Positions 50,410-59,046 of a stretch of 64,000 bases of DNA are shown here, piece after piece. Position 1 is the stretch's first letter. Each line of letters begins with the position of its first letter. The stretch is taken from assembly GCF_036226465.1 (NCBI RefSeq), contig NZ_CP108476.1:2976001-3040000 (forward strand), given 5' to 3'. The position numbers were made by a program, and so were the translations under genes. The stretch is from Kitasatospora sp. NBC_01250 (GTDB lineage Bacteria > Actinomycetota > Actinomycetes > Streptomycetales > Streptomycetaceae). Below the pieces are notes generated by a model. It ran no database searches. It was not told where the DNA came from and was given only the letters and a program-made list of their open reading frames with translations.

Positions 50410-51855
50410 TCAGTACCGCCAGCGGGTGGCCGCGGCCAACTGCTCGGGGCTGTGGCCCGCGAAGAGTTCGATCTCGCCCAGCCGCACCGCCAGCACCGCC
50501 TCGTAGAGCGGATCGCCCATCGCCTCCCGCAGCACGCCCGAGGTGCGGTATGCGGCCACCGACTCGGCCAGGGTGCCGGGCAGCCGCGGGACTTCGCCCT
50601 CCGGCAGCAGCGCCGGGTCGTCGCAGGTCTCGGCGGGCAGTGCGCGGCGGGCGTCGACTCCGGTCAGGCCCGCGGCGAGCACGGCGCCGAGCAGCAGGTA
50701 CGGGTTGGCGGCGGCGTCGAAGCACTTGAACTCGGCGTTGGCGCTGCCGGCGCCCTCGCCGGGCGGGCCGGGGATCAGGCGGAGCGCGGCCTCGCGGTTC
50801 TCCATGCCCCAGCACTGGAAGGCGCCGGCCCAGCGCTGCGGGAGCAGCCGCAGGTAGCTCGCGGGGCTGGGCGCGCCGAGGGCCAGGAGTGCGGGCAGTT
50901 CGGCCAGCACCCCGGCCAGGAAGGACTCGGCCTCGCCGTTGAGGCCGTAGGGCCCGGGGCCGCCCTGGGCGAGGTTGCGCCCCTCACGCCAGAGCGAGAG
51001 GTGCAGGTGGCCGCCGTTGCCGACGCCGCCGGGCTCGACGGCGGGGGCGTAGGAGGTGCGCAGGCCGTGCCGGCGGCCCACCGCGCGGATGGTCTGGCGG
51101 GCCAGCACAGTGGTGTCGGCGGCGCCCAGCGGGCCCTGGGCGGCCAGCGAGAGCTCGAACTGGCCGGGGGCGTACTCGGGGTGGAGCTGGAGCACGGACA
51201 GGCCCTGCTCGTCGAAGGCGTGCAGCAGGTCGCGCAGGTAGTCGGAGAGGTCGACCAGGCGGTGCAGGCCGTAGGCGGGGCCGTGGGTGGGGTAGACCGG
51301 CGGCTGCTCGGGGGCGTCGGCCAGCGCCACCACCCACTCGATCTCGATCCCGGCCCGCAGGTCGAGGCCGCGCAACCGGGCCGCGTGGATCATCCGCTGG
51401 GCGAAGCGGCGCTGGCAGCCGGGGTGCACGGTGCCGTCCTGGGCGTACCGGTCGGCGGGGGCCCAGGCCCAGCCGGGCTGGGCGGCCAGCCTGGTCAGCC
51501 GGCCGAGATCGGGGATCAGCCGCAGGTCGCCGGCCGGACCGCCGATGTGGCGGCTGGTGGTGATCGAGTCGTCCACCAGGAAGACGTCGAAGGAGGGGGC
51601 GGCGCCGACGCCCCAGGCGGCCGCCTGTTCGAGACGGCGGACCGGGACGGTCTTGACCCGGGCCAGGCCGGCGTTGTCCACCCAGCCGAGGATCACGCCC
51701 TCGACGCCCTCGGCGGCCAGCCGGGCGGCGGCCACCCGCGCCCGGGCGGCCCGCTCGGCCCGCAGCTCGGCGGTGAGCGGCTCGTCGCCGAACGGCGGCT
51801 CGCCGACCTGCTCGCTGCTCCAGGATTCCGCCTGCTCGGCCGTGGTGGTGCTCAT
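50410..51855 (-). CDS. Glutamine synthetase family protein (GlnA-like, probably not canonical GlnA)
   Basis: This protein of ~481 residues has the type I glutamine synthetase fold: N-terminal beta-grasp VEGVILGWVDNAGLARVKTVPV, metal/glutamate site QLHPEYAPGQFELSLA and GNGGHLHLSLW, and nucleotide site AFQCWGMENREAALRL ... SANAEFKCFDAAANPYL. Streptomyces has several GlnA-like ligases that act on polyamines or ethanolamine rather than ammonia; this divergent paralogue is probably of that kind, acceptor unknown. ATG at 51855 or 51864, neither with a strong RBS. Confidence 0.85.
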   Translation of the reverse strand: MSTTTAEQAESWSSEQVGEPPFGDEPLTAELRAERAARARVAAARLAAEGVEGVILGWVDNAGLARVKTVPVRRLEQAAAWGVGAAPSFDVFLVDDSITTSRHIGGPAGDLRLIPDLGRLTRLAAQPGWAWAPADRYAQDGTVHPGCQRRFAQRMIHAARLRGLDLRAGIEIEWVVALADAPEQPPVYPTHGPAYGLHRLVDLSDYLRDLLHAFDEQGLSVLQLHPEYAPGQFELSLAAQGPLGAADTTVLARQTIRAVGRRHGLRTSYAPAVEPGGVGNGGHLHLSLWREGRNLAQGGPGPYGLNGEAESFLAGVLAELPALLALGAPSPASYLRLLPQRWAGAFQCWGMENREAALRLIPGPPGEGAGSANAEFKCFDAAANPYLLLGAVLAAGLTGVDARRALPAETCDDPALLPEGEVPRLPGTLAESVAAYRTSGVLREAMGDPLYEAVLAVRLGEIELFAGHSPEQLAAATRWRY

Positions 51856-51864
51856 ACGACCCAT

Positions 51865-52421
51865 GCTGTCGCGCGGTCCGGTTCCCGGCCATTACCCGCA
51901 GGAGTGGTTCTGCTCTCCGGAAGCTGACGGTCCGTCGGATGCGACGGCGATCACCCGCACCGGGCTCGGATGCCCTCTTCCGGCGTCCCGGCAACTTCGC
52001 TACAGTGACCGCACGCACCACCGCCGGGCTTCGGGAGCCGCACCGGCGAGTCACCGCGGGTCACGCCTGCGGCGGGTGCCACTTCTGCGTCATTCACCAG
52101 CCGGGCCGCCTGATCCCAGGGGCCGTGCTGGCCTGCGGTGATCTCGTGGTACGGCCGGAGCGGACCGGACCGGCCCGGGAGCCGCGCCTCACACCCGTTG
52201 ACGCCCAGGCGCGCCGGACCGCGCGCCGCCCCTCGGTGCGCCGAACCGTGCGCCACCGCCCCCGCAGCCGTCGCGGCAGCAGCCGCCAGCGCGCCACCGC
52301 CGCACGCCTGCGCCCGTCCAGCCACCGCCCCGGTGCGGCGCCACGCGCCCACGGGCTGCCCCGCCCGCCCCCGGCCACCGCCTCGGCAGTCCGGTCGGGC
52401 CTCCCGAAAGGACCAGCAAAG
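51865..52421. other. Long noncoding spacer between divergent genes
   Basis: No believable gene is seen on either strand in these 557 bp, although a long open frame continues upstream from the dehydrogenase. TACAGT at 52001-52006 could be a rightward -10. The part from ~52,190 is extremely GC-rich and Arg/Pro-coding in every frame, typical of noncoding high-GC DNA. Promoters for both flanking genes should lie here. Confidence 0.5.
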
Positions 52422-54230
52422 ATGCAGGCTCCCGACTCTGCCAGCAGCAGCACCACCGCGCAGCCCTTCCCCACCGTCGCGGTGGTGGGCCTGGGCACCA
52501 TGGGCGCCGGGGTCGCCGTGGCGATCGCCCGCAGCGGCCGCCGCGTGATCGGCATCGAGGCCGACGCCGCCGGCGCCGCCCGGGCGCTGGCCCGGATCGA
52601 GGCCGCCACCGCCCATGCGGTGGAGCGCGAGCGGCTCACCGCCGAGGAGCGCACCGCGCTGCTCGCGCTGATCGGCGTCGGCGCGCAGCTCGACGCCGCC
52701 GCCGCGGCGGACCTGGTGATCGAGGAGATCCCCGAGCAACTGGAGCTCAAGCGCGACCTGTTCGCCGAGCTGGACAAGATCTGCCCGCCGCACACCGTGC
52801 TGGCCACCGGCACCACCTCGCTCTCGGTGACCCGGATCGCCGCCGCCACCGGGCGCCCGGACCGGGTGCTCGGGCTGCACTTCTTCAACCCGGTGCACGC
52901 GATGAAGCTGGTCGAGGTGGTCCGCACCGTGCTGACCGCCGGCCAGGTCGCCGAGGAGGCGGCCGGGTTCGCCCGCTCGCTGGGCAAGGAGCCGGTGGCC
53001 GCCGGCGACCGGGCCGGCTTCGTGGTGAACGGGCTGCTCTTCGCCTACCTCAACCAGGCGGCGGCCATGTACGAGTCCAAGTACGCCACCCGGGAGGACA
53101 TCGACGCGGCGATGCGGCTGGGCTGCGGCCTGCCGATGGGCCCGCTCGCGCTGCTCGACCTGATCGGCGTGGACACCGCCCGCACCGTGCTGGAGGCGAT
53201 GTACGAGCAGTCCAGGGACCGGCTGCACGCCCCGGCGCCGATCCTCGGCCAGCTGGTCGCGGCCGGCCTGCTCGGCCGCAAGACCGGGCGCGGCTTCTAC
53301 ACCTACGAGGCGCCGGGCTCCTCCAAGGTGGTGGCCGAACCGGGCGCGGGCACCGTCGCGAGGACCGCCGGGCGCGTGGTCGAGCGGGTCGGCGTCTGCG
53401 GCTCGGGGACGATGGCCACCGGCATCGCCGAGGTCTTCGCCAAGGCCGGCTACCAGGTCACCCTGGTCGCCCGCAGCCAGGAGAAGGCCGACCGGGCCAA
53501 GTCCCAGCTGGCCCGCTCGCTGGCCCGCTCGGTGGAGAAGGGCCGGCTCACCGAGGAGCAGCGCGAGGCGGCGCTCGCCCTGGTGACGCCGGCCGCCCAG
53601 CTGACCGACCTGGCCGAGGCCGACCTGGTGCTGGAGGCGGTGGCCGAGGACCTGGCCGTCAAGCGCGAGCTGTTCGCCACCCTGGACAAGATCTGCCGGC
53701 CCGGCGCCGTGCTGGCCACCACCACCTCCAGCCTGCCGGTGATCAGCTGTGCCACCGCCACCGGGCGACCGCGCGACGTGGTCGGGATGCACTTCTTCAA
53801 CCCGGCGCCCGCGATGAAGCTGGTCGAGGTGGTCTCCACGGTGCTGACCGCCCCGGACGTCACCGCGACCGTGCTGGAGGTCTGCGCCAGGGTCCGCAAG
53901 CATCCGGTGGAGTGCGGCGACCGGGCCGGCTTCATCGTCAACGCCCTGCTCTTCCCCTACCTGAACGACGCGGTGCGGATGCTGGAGGAGCACTACGCGA
54001 CGGTCGACGACATCGACACCGCGATGAAGCTGGGCTGCGGCTACCCGATGGGCCCCTTCGAGCTCCTCGACGTGGTCGGCCTGGACGTCTCGCTGACCAT
54101 CGAGCGGGTGCTGCACCAGGAGTTCCGCGAACCGGGGCTGGCCGCGGCGCCGCTGCTGGAGCACCTGGTGGCGGCCGGCTGCCTGGGCCGCAAGACGGGC
54201 CGCGGCTTCCGCGACCACGCGCGCCGATGA
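52422..54230 (+). CDS. Double-domain 3-hydroxyacyl-CoA (3-hydroxybutyryl-CoA) dehydrogenase
   Basis: This 602-residue protein is two tandem copies of the ~285-residue dehydrogenase. Copy 1 has the NAD motif VVGLGTMGAGVA (~22) and GLHFFNPVHAMKLVEVV; copy 2 has VGVCGSGTMATGIAEVFAKAGY (~325) and GMHFFNPAPAMKLVEVV. Each ends in the LGRKTGRGF helix. It interconverts acetoacetyl-CoA and 3-hydroxybutyryl-CoA, supplying crotonyl-CoA to the ethylmalonyl-CoA pathway encoded next to it. ATG at 52422 with GAAAGGA ~10 bp upstream. Confidence 0.9.
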   Translation: MQAPDSASSSTTAQPFPTVAVVGLGTMGAGVAVAIARSGRRVIGIEADAAGAARALARIEAATAHAVERERLTAEERTALLALIGVGAQLDAAAAADLVIEEIPEQLELKRDLFAELDKICPPHTVLATGTTSLSVTRIAAATGRPDRVLGLHFFNPVHAMKLVEVVRTVLTAGQVAEEAAGFARSLGKEPVAAGDRAGFVVNGLLFAYLNQAAAMYESKYATREDIDAAMRLGCGLPMGPLALLDLIGVDTARTVLEAMYEQSRDRLHAPAPILGQLVAAGLLGRKTGRGFYTYEAPGSSKVVAEPGAGTVARTAGRVVERVGVCGSGTMATGIAEVFAKAGYQVTLVARSQEKADRAKSQLARSLARSVEKGRLTEEQREAALALVTPAAQLTDLAEADLVLEAVAEDLAVKRELFATLDKICRPGAVLATTTSSLPVISCATATGRPRDVVGMHFFNPAPAMKLVEVVSTVLTAPDVTATVLEVCARVRKHPVECGDRAGFIVNALLFPYLNDAVRMLEEHYATVDDIDTAMKLGCGYPMGPFELLDVVGLDVSLTIERVLHQEFREPGLAAAPLLEHLVAAGCLGRKTGRGFRDHARR

Positions 54231-54408
54231 CCGGCACCCAGGGCGCCGGCCAGGAGCCCACCCGGCCCGGCCCCCCGCGCCCGCTGCGCCCGGTCTGGGA
54301 CGAGGCGGCCGTCGCGAGCCGCTGGCCCCGCCCCGCGGTGAGCCCGGCCGCCGCCGCGGTGCGGCGACCGGTCCGGGCAACGGCGCCGGGAGCGCTCGCC
54401 CAGGCGTG

Positions 54409-54414
54409 TAGCGT
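54409..54414 (+). promoter_or_regulatory. Candidate -10 of a leaderless tetR transcript
   Basis: TAGCGT, the same hexamer as before serB, ends 7 bp before the tetR ATG with no RBS between, suggesting a leaderless mRNA. Confidence 0.45.
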
Positions 54415-54421
54415 TCCAGCC

Positions 54422-55324
54422 ATGGATGCGGAACAGTCAGCCACCGAGCGGGGCGGGCGCACCACCGCGGTCGCCGAACACGCCCCTGGCCATCGCCGGG
54501 CCGCCGCGCAGCGCCAGCAGATGCGTCAGGACCTCGCGCAGGCCGCGATGGAGCTGTTCGCCACCCAGGGGTACGAGGAGACCACGGTCGATCAGATCGC
54601 GGCCGCCGCGGGGGTGGCCCGGCGCACCTTCTTCCGCTACTTCCGTTCCAAGGAGGAGGCGATCTTCCCGGACCACGACGACACCCTGGTCCGGGTGGCC
54701 GACCTGCTGGCCAGCGCGGAGCCCGAGGAGCACCCGCTGGACGTGGTCTGCCGCGGCATCAAGGAGGTGCTGCACATGTACGCGGCCACCCCTGCCGTCT
54801 CGGTGGCGCGCTACCAGCTGATCCGTCAGGTGCCGGCGCTGCGCGAGCGGGAGATCGCGGTGGTGGCCCGCTACGAGCGGCTGTTCACGCGGTACCTGCT
54901 CGGGCGGTTCGACGCGGCGGTGGGGACGGGCACGGAGGGGACGGCGATCCCGCCGGGCTGGCAGCACGGCGGGGACGACGACTCGATGCTCGCCGAGGTC
55001 TCGGCGGCGGCCGTGGTCGCGGCCCACAACCACGTGCTGCGCCGCTGGCTGCGGGCCGGCGGCCACGGGGACGTGGAGGCGCAGCTGGAGCACTCCTTCG
55101 AGGTGATCCGGGGGACCTTCTGGGCCACCGCGCCGCGCGGGGTGCGGCGCCGCGGCACGCTTGTGGCACCCGGTGCCACCGAGGGTGCCGAGGCCGCGCT
55201 GGAACCGCTGGCCGCGAGTGCCCTCAGTGCCACCCCGGGCGGTGAGGTGGTCATCACAGTGGCCAGAACCGACGCGCCGCTGGAGCAGGTGCTGGACAGC
55301 ATCAAGGCCGCGCTCAGTCGCTGA
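54422..55324 (+). CDS. TetR-family regulator, probable regulator of the ethylmalonyl-CoA genes
   Basis: This 300-residue regulator is longer than typical TetR proteins. Its HTH is at ~35-85 (MRQDLAQAAMELFATQGYEETTVDQIAAAAGVARRTFFRYFRSKEEAIF). A helical ligand-binding domain follows, with a C-terminal extension of ~60 residues (TPGGEVVITVARTDAPLEQVLDSIKAALS). The extension-coding DNA contains a TGGCAC-N3-GTGCCA palindrome matching those before ccr. Position just upstream of ccr makes it the likely controller of that operon (inference). Leaderless start; a terminator follows. Confidence 0.88.
   Translation: MDAEQSATERGGRTTAVAEHAPGHRRAAAQRQQMRQDLAQAAMELFATQGYEETTVDQIAAAAGVARRTFFRYFRSKEEAIFPDHDDTLVRVADLLASAEPEEHPLDVVCRGIKEVLHMYAATPAVSVARYQLIRQVPALREREIAVVARYERLFTRYLLGRFDAAVGTGTEGTAIPPGWQHGGDDDSMLAEVSAAAVVAAHNHVLRRWLRAGGHGDVEAQLEHSFEVIRGTFWATAPRGVRRRGTLVAPGATEGAEAALEPLAASALSATPGGEVVITVARTDAPLEQVLDSIKAALSR
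55163..55179. promoter_or_regulatory. Palindrome GTGGCAC-N3-GTGCCAC inside the tetR gene
   Basis: GTGGCAC-CCG-GTGCCAC is a perfect inverted repeat located in the tetR coding sequence (VAPGATE). It has the same TGGCAC-N3-GTGCCA form as the site at 55451-55465 in the ccr promoter. It could be an auxiliary operator. Confidence 0.45.
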
Positions 55325-55346
55325 GCGCCGGATAACCGCAGGTCAG

Positions 55347-55377
55347 AAGGCCCATTCCGAGATTCGGGGTGGGCCTT
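55347..55377 (+). terminator. Terminator after tetR
   Basis: AAGGCCCA pairs with TGGGCCTT, with further pairing inside (TTCCGA/TTCGGGG), followed by TTT. It separates tetR from the ccr promoter. Confidence 0.75.
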
Positions 55378-55428
55378 TCGGCTGCCTCGGAGCTGGCCGG
55401 AACGCCCTCGCAGCGGGCTCAAAAATCA

Positions 55429-55465
55429 TGGCACCCAGTGTCTTTACGAGTGGCACAGGGTGCCA
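55429..55465. promoter_or_regulatory. Two tandem TGGCAC-N3-GTGNNN operator-like sites before ccr
   Basis: Site A at 55429-55443 is TGGCAC-CCA-GTGTCT (one good half). Site B at 55451-55465 is TGGCAC-AGG-GTGCCA (perfect). Their centres are 22 bp apart, two turns of DNA, so two dimers would bind on the same face. They lie ~170-205 bp before the ccr ATG, just past the tetR terminator. Confidence 0.6.
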
Positions 55466-55633
55466 GTAGCTTGTTACTCACCAGTCGCGGCGCCGCGGCT
55501 CCCCACCTCGGCGCGCCGCCGTCCGGCGTCCCCACACCCCGGGGGCCAGCAGTCCACCCAGCGAAGCCGGTGTCCGCTCCCGGCTCCCCCAGACGCCCTG
55601 TGCGCCCTCACAGGTACGCCTTCGGAGGCAGCC

Positions 55634-57004
55634 ATGAAGGAAATCCTCGACGCGATCCTCAGCGCCGACAGCGTGGCGGCGGACTTCGCCGCGCTGAAAC
55701 TGCCCGAGTCCTACCGGGCGGTGACGCTCCACAAGGACGAGGAGCAGATGTTCGCCGGGCTGGAGAGCCGGGACAAGGACCCGCGCCGCTCGCTCCACCT
55801 GGACGAGGTCGCGGTGCCCGAACTGGGCCCGGGCGAGGCCCTGGTGGCCGTGATGGCCAGCGCCGTCAACTACAACACCGTGTGGTCCTCGATCTACGAG
55901 CCGGTCTCCACCTTCGGCTTCCTGGAGCGCTACGGGCGGCTGTCCCCGCTGACCAAGCGCCACGACCTGCCGTACCACGTGCTCGGCTCGGACCTGGCCG
56001 GCGTGGTGCTGCGCACCGGCGCGGGCGTCAACGCCTGGAAGCCGGGCGACGAGGTGGTCGCGCACTGCCTCTCGGTCGAGCTGGAGAGCCCGGACGGCCA
56101 CGACGACACGATGATGGACCCGGAGCAGCGGATCTGGGGCTTCGAGACGAACTTCGGCGGCCTGGCCCAGCTGGCCCTGGTGAAGACCAACCAGCTGATG
56201 CCCAAGCCCGCGCACCTCACCTGGGAGGAGGCCGCCTCCCCCGGCCTGGTCAACTCCACCGCCTACCGCCAGCTGGTCAGCCGCAACGGCGCCGGCATGA
56301 AGCAGGGCGACAACGTGCTGATCTGGGGCGCCAGCGGCGGCCTCGGCTCCTACGCGACCCAGTACGCGCTGGCCGGCGGCGCCACCCCGATCTGCGTGGT
56401 CTCCAGCCCCCAGAAGGCCGAGATCTGCCGGGCGATGGGCGCCGAGGCGATCATCGACCGCAGCGCCGAGGCCTACAAGTTCTGGAAGGACGAGAACACC
56501 CAGGACCCGCGCGAGTGGAAGCGCCTGGGCGGCCGGATCCGCGAGCTGACCGGCGGCGAGGACGTGGACATCGTCTTCGAGCACCCGGGCCGCGAGACCT
56601 TCGGCGCCAGCGTCTACGTCACCCGCAAGGGCGGCACCATCGTCACCTGCGCCTCCACCTCCGGCTTCATGCACCAGTACGACAACCGCTACCTGTGGAT
56701 GTCGCTCAAGAAGATCGTCGGCTCGCACTTCGCCAACTACCGCGAGGCGTGGGAGGCCAACCGCCTGATCGCCAAGGGAAAGATCCACCCCACCGTCTCC
56801 AAGGTCTACTCCCTGGAGGAGACCGGCCAGGCCGCCCTCGACGTCCACCACAACAAGCACCAGGGCAAGGTGGGCGTGCTCTGCCTGGCCCCCGAGGAGG
56901 GCCTGGGCGTGCGCGACGCCGAGCTGCGCGCCAAGCACCTGCCGGCGATCAACATCTTCCGCGAGCTCGACGAGCGGAAGCACCAGGGCAGCCGGGACAT
57001 CTGA
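55634..57004 (+). CDS. ccr: Crotonyl-CoA carboxylase/reductase
   Basis: This 456-residue enzyme reductively carboxylates crotonyl-CoA with NADPH and CO2 to (2S)-ethylmalonyl-CoA, the key step of the ethylmalonyl-CoA pathway and a source of ethylmalonyl extender units. It is an MDR-fold protein with nucleotide motif LIWGASGGLGSYATQYA (~229). The CO2-pocket residues known from the K. setae enzyme are present at the same numbers: Asn81, Phe170, Glu171 and His365. The ATG at 55634 has GGAGG 6 bp upstream and gives this numbering. Its stop overlaps the ecm start by one base. Confidence 0.96.
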   Translation: MKEILDAILSADSVAADFAALKLPESYRAVTLHKDEEQMFAGLESRDKDPRRSLHLDEVAVPELGPGEALVAVMASAVNYNTVWSSIYEPVSTFGFLERYGRLSPLTKRHDLPYHVLGSDLAGVVLRTGAGVNAWKPGDEVVAHCLSVELESPDGHDDTMMDPEQRIWGFETNFGGLAQLALVKTNQLMPKPAHLTWEEAASPGLVNSTAYRQLVSRNGAGMKQGDNVLIWGASGGLGSYATQYALAGGATPICVVSSPQKAEICRAMGAEAIIDRSAEAYKFWKDENTQDPREWKRLGGRIRELTGGEDVDIVFEHPGRETFGASVYVTRKGGTIVTCASTSGFMHQYDNRYLWMSLKKIVGSHFANYREAWEANRLIAKGKIHPTVSKVYSLEETGQAALDVHHNKHQGKVGVLCLAPEEGLGVRDAELRAKHLPAINIFRELDERKHQGSRDI

Positions 57005-59046
57005 TGACCGATCGTCAGAACCGCGACCGGCCCTGGCTGATGCGCACCTACGCCGGCCACTCCACCGCCGCGGACTCCAACGCGCTCTACCGGCGCAACC
57101 TGGCCAAGGGCCAGACCGGCCTCTCGGTCGCCTTCGACCTGCCCACCCAGACCGGCTACGACTCGGACCACGTGCTGGCCCGCGGCGAGGTCGGCCGGGT
57201 CGGCGTCCCGGTGGGCCACATCGGCGACATGCGCGCGCTCTTCGACGGGATCCCGCTGGAGCGCACCAACACCTCGATGACCATCAACGCCACCGCGATG
57301 TGGCTGCTGGCGCTCTACCAGGTGGTCGCCGAGGAGCAGGGCGCGGACATCACCAGGCTCACCGGCACCACCCAGAACGACATCGTCAAGGAGTACCTGT
57401 CGCGCGGGACGCACGTCTTCCCGCCCGGGCCCTCCATCCGGCTGATCACCGACATGATCGCCTACACGGTGGCCGGGATCCCCAAGTGGAACCCGATCAA
57501 CATCTGCAGCTACCACCTGCAGGAGGCCGGCGCCACCCCGGTGCAGGAGATCGCCTTCGCGATGTGCACCGCGATCACCGTCCTGGACGCGGTCCGCGAC
57601 AGCGGCCAGGTGCCCCAGGAGCGGATGGGCGAGGTGGTCGGCCGGATCTCCTTCTTCGTCAACGCGGGCGTCCGCTTCGTCGAGGAGATGTGCAAGCTGC
57701 GGGCCTTCGGCCGGCTCTGGGAGAAGGTCGCCCTGGAGCGCTACGGCATCCAGGACCCCAAGCAGCGCCGGTTCCGCTACGGCGTGCAGGTCAACTCGCT
57801 GGGTCTGACCGAGGCGCAGCCGGAGAACAACGTCCAGCGGATCGTGCTGGAGATGCTGGGCGTCACGCTCTCCAAGGACGCGCGCGCCCGCGCCGTCCAG
57901 CTGCCCGCCTGGAACGAGGCGCTGGGCCTGCCCCGGCCCTGGGACCAGCAGTGGTCGCTGCGGATCCAGCAGGTGCTGGCCTACGAGTCGGACCTGCTGG
58001 AGTACGAGGACCTGTTCGCCGGCTCGCACGTGGTCGAGGCGAAGACCGCCGAGCTGCTGGCCGGCGCCGAGGCGGAGATCACCAAGGTGCTGGGCATGGG
58101 CAGCGGTGACGGGCGGGAGGGCATCATCCCCGCCGTCGAGTCCGGCTACCTGAAGTCCGCGCTGGTCGCCTCGCACGCCGAGCGCCGGGCCCGGATCGAG
58201 AGCGGCGAGGACAAGATCGTCGGGGTGAACTGCTTCGACACCACCGAGGAGAACCCGCTCACCGCCGACCTGGACGCCGCGATCATGGTGGTCGACCCGG
58301 CCGCCGAGCAGGGCGTGCTGGACAGCCTGGCGGCCTGGAAGGCGACCCGCGACGACGCGGCGGCCCAGCGCGCGCTGGCCGAGCTCAAGGCGGTCGCCGG
58401 CACCGGGGTCAACCTGATGGCGGCCACCCTCGACTGCGTGCGGGCCGGGGTGACCACCGGCGAGTGGGCCTTCGCGCTGCGCGAGGTCTTCGGCGAGTAC
58501 CGGGCCCCCACCGGGGTCGGCGGCGCGCCGGTCGCGGTGCCGGCCGAGCCCGGCGGCGAGCTGGCGGCGGTGCGCGCGGCGGTCGCCGCCACGGCGGCCG
58601 AGCTGGGCTGCGGCAAGCTGCGCCTGCTGGTCGGCAAGCCCGGCCTGGACGGGCACTCCAACGGTGCCGAGCAGATCGCGGTGCGCGCCCGGGACGCCGG
58701 CTTCGAGGTGGTCTACCAGGGCATCCGGCTGACCCCCGAGCAGATCGTGGCGGCGGCGGTGGCCGAGGACGTGCACTGCGTGGGCCTGTCGATCCTCTCC
58801 GGCGCGCACGCCGAGTTGGTCCCCGATGTGCTGCGGCGGCTGCGCCGGGCCGGGGTGGAGGATGTGCCAGTGATCGTGGGTGGCATCATCCCGGCAGCGG
58901 ACGGCGAGGCTCTCAAGGCCGCCGGCGTCGCTGCCGTGTTCACCCCGAAGGACTTCGGCATCACCACCATCATCGGCCGGATCGTCGACGAGATCCGCCT
59001 GGCCAACCACCTGGCCCCGACCAAGGAAGAGACCCTCGCCTCATGA
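57004..59046 (+). CDS. ecm: Ethylmalonyl-CoA mutase, B12-dependent
   Basis: This 680-residue mutase converts (2R)-ethylmalonyl-CoA to methylsuccinyl-CoA with adenosylcobalamin. The N-terminal TIM-barrel substrate domain starts RPWLMRTYAGHSTAADSNALYRRNLAKGQTGLSVAFDLPTQTGYDSDH; the C-terminal B12 domain (~545-670) has GKPGLDGHSNG with Asp549, His551 (lower Co ligand) and Gly554. Both domains are in one chain, as in Ecm/MeaA. Overlaps ccr by 1 bp and mcl by 4 bp, so one operon. Confidence 0.94.
   Translation: MTDRQNRDRPWLMRTYAGHSTAADSNALYRRNLAKGQTGLSVAFDLPTQTGYDSDHVLARGEVGRVGVPVGHIGDMRALFDGIPLERTNTSMTINATAMWLLALYQVVAEEQGADITRLTGTTQNDIVKEYLSRGTHVFPPGPSIRLITDMIAYTVAGIPKWNPINICSYHLQEAGATPVQEIAFAMCTAITVLDAVRDSGQVPQERMGEVVGRISFFVNAGVRFVEEMCKLRAFGRLWEKVALERYGIQDPKQRRFRYGVQVNSLGLTEAQPENNVQRIVLEMLGVTLSKDARARAVQLPAWNEALGLPRPWDQQWSLRIQQVLAYESDLLEYEDLFAGSHVVEAKTAELLAGAEAEITKVLGMGSGDGREGIIPAVESGYLKSALVASHAERRARIESGEDKIVGVNCFDTTEENPLTADLDAAIMVVDPAAEQGVLDSLAAWKATRDDAAAQRALAELKAVAGTGVNLMAATLDCVRAGVTTGEWAFALREVFGEYRAPTGVGGAPVAVPAEPGGELAAVRAAVAATAAELGCGKLRLLVGKPGLDGHSNGAEQIAVRARDAGFEVVYQGIRLTPEQIVAAAVAEDVHCVGLSILSGAHAELVPDVLRRLRRAGVEDVPVIVGGIIPAADGEALKAAGVAAVFTPKDFGITTIIGRIVDEIRLANHLAPTKEETLAS

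Noticed and set aside
51939..52421. In-frame upstream extension of the hydroxyacyl-CoA dehydrogenase, including a CGGCHFC motif
   Set aside because: The extension is Arg/Pro-rich with no homology to the family. The RBS and NAD-binding domain support the ATG at 52422, and the Cys motif looks accidental.
55429..55465. TGGCAC motifs read as sigma-54 -24 elements
   Set aside because: No matching TTGC -12 element at the right spacing is seen, and streptomycetes are not known to use sigma-54. The inverted symmetry favours an operator.
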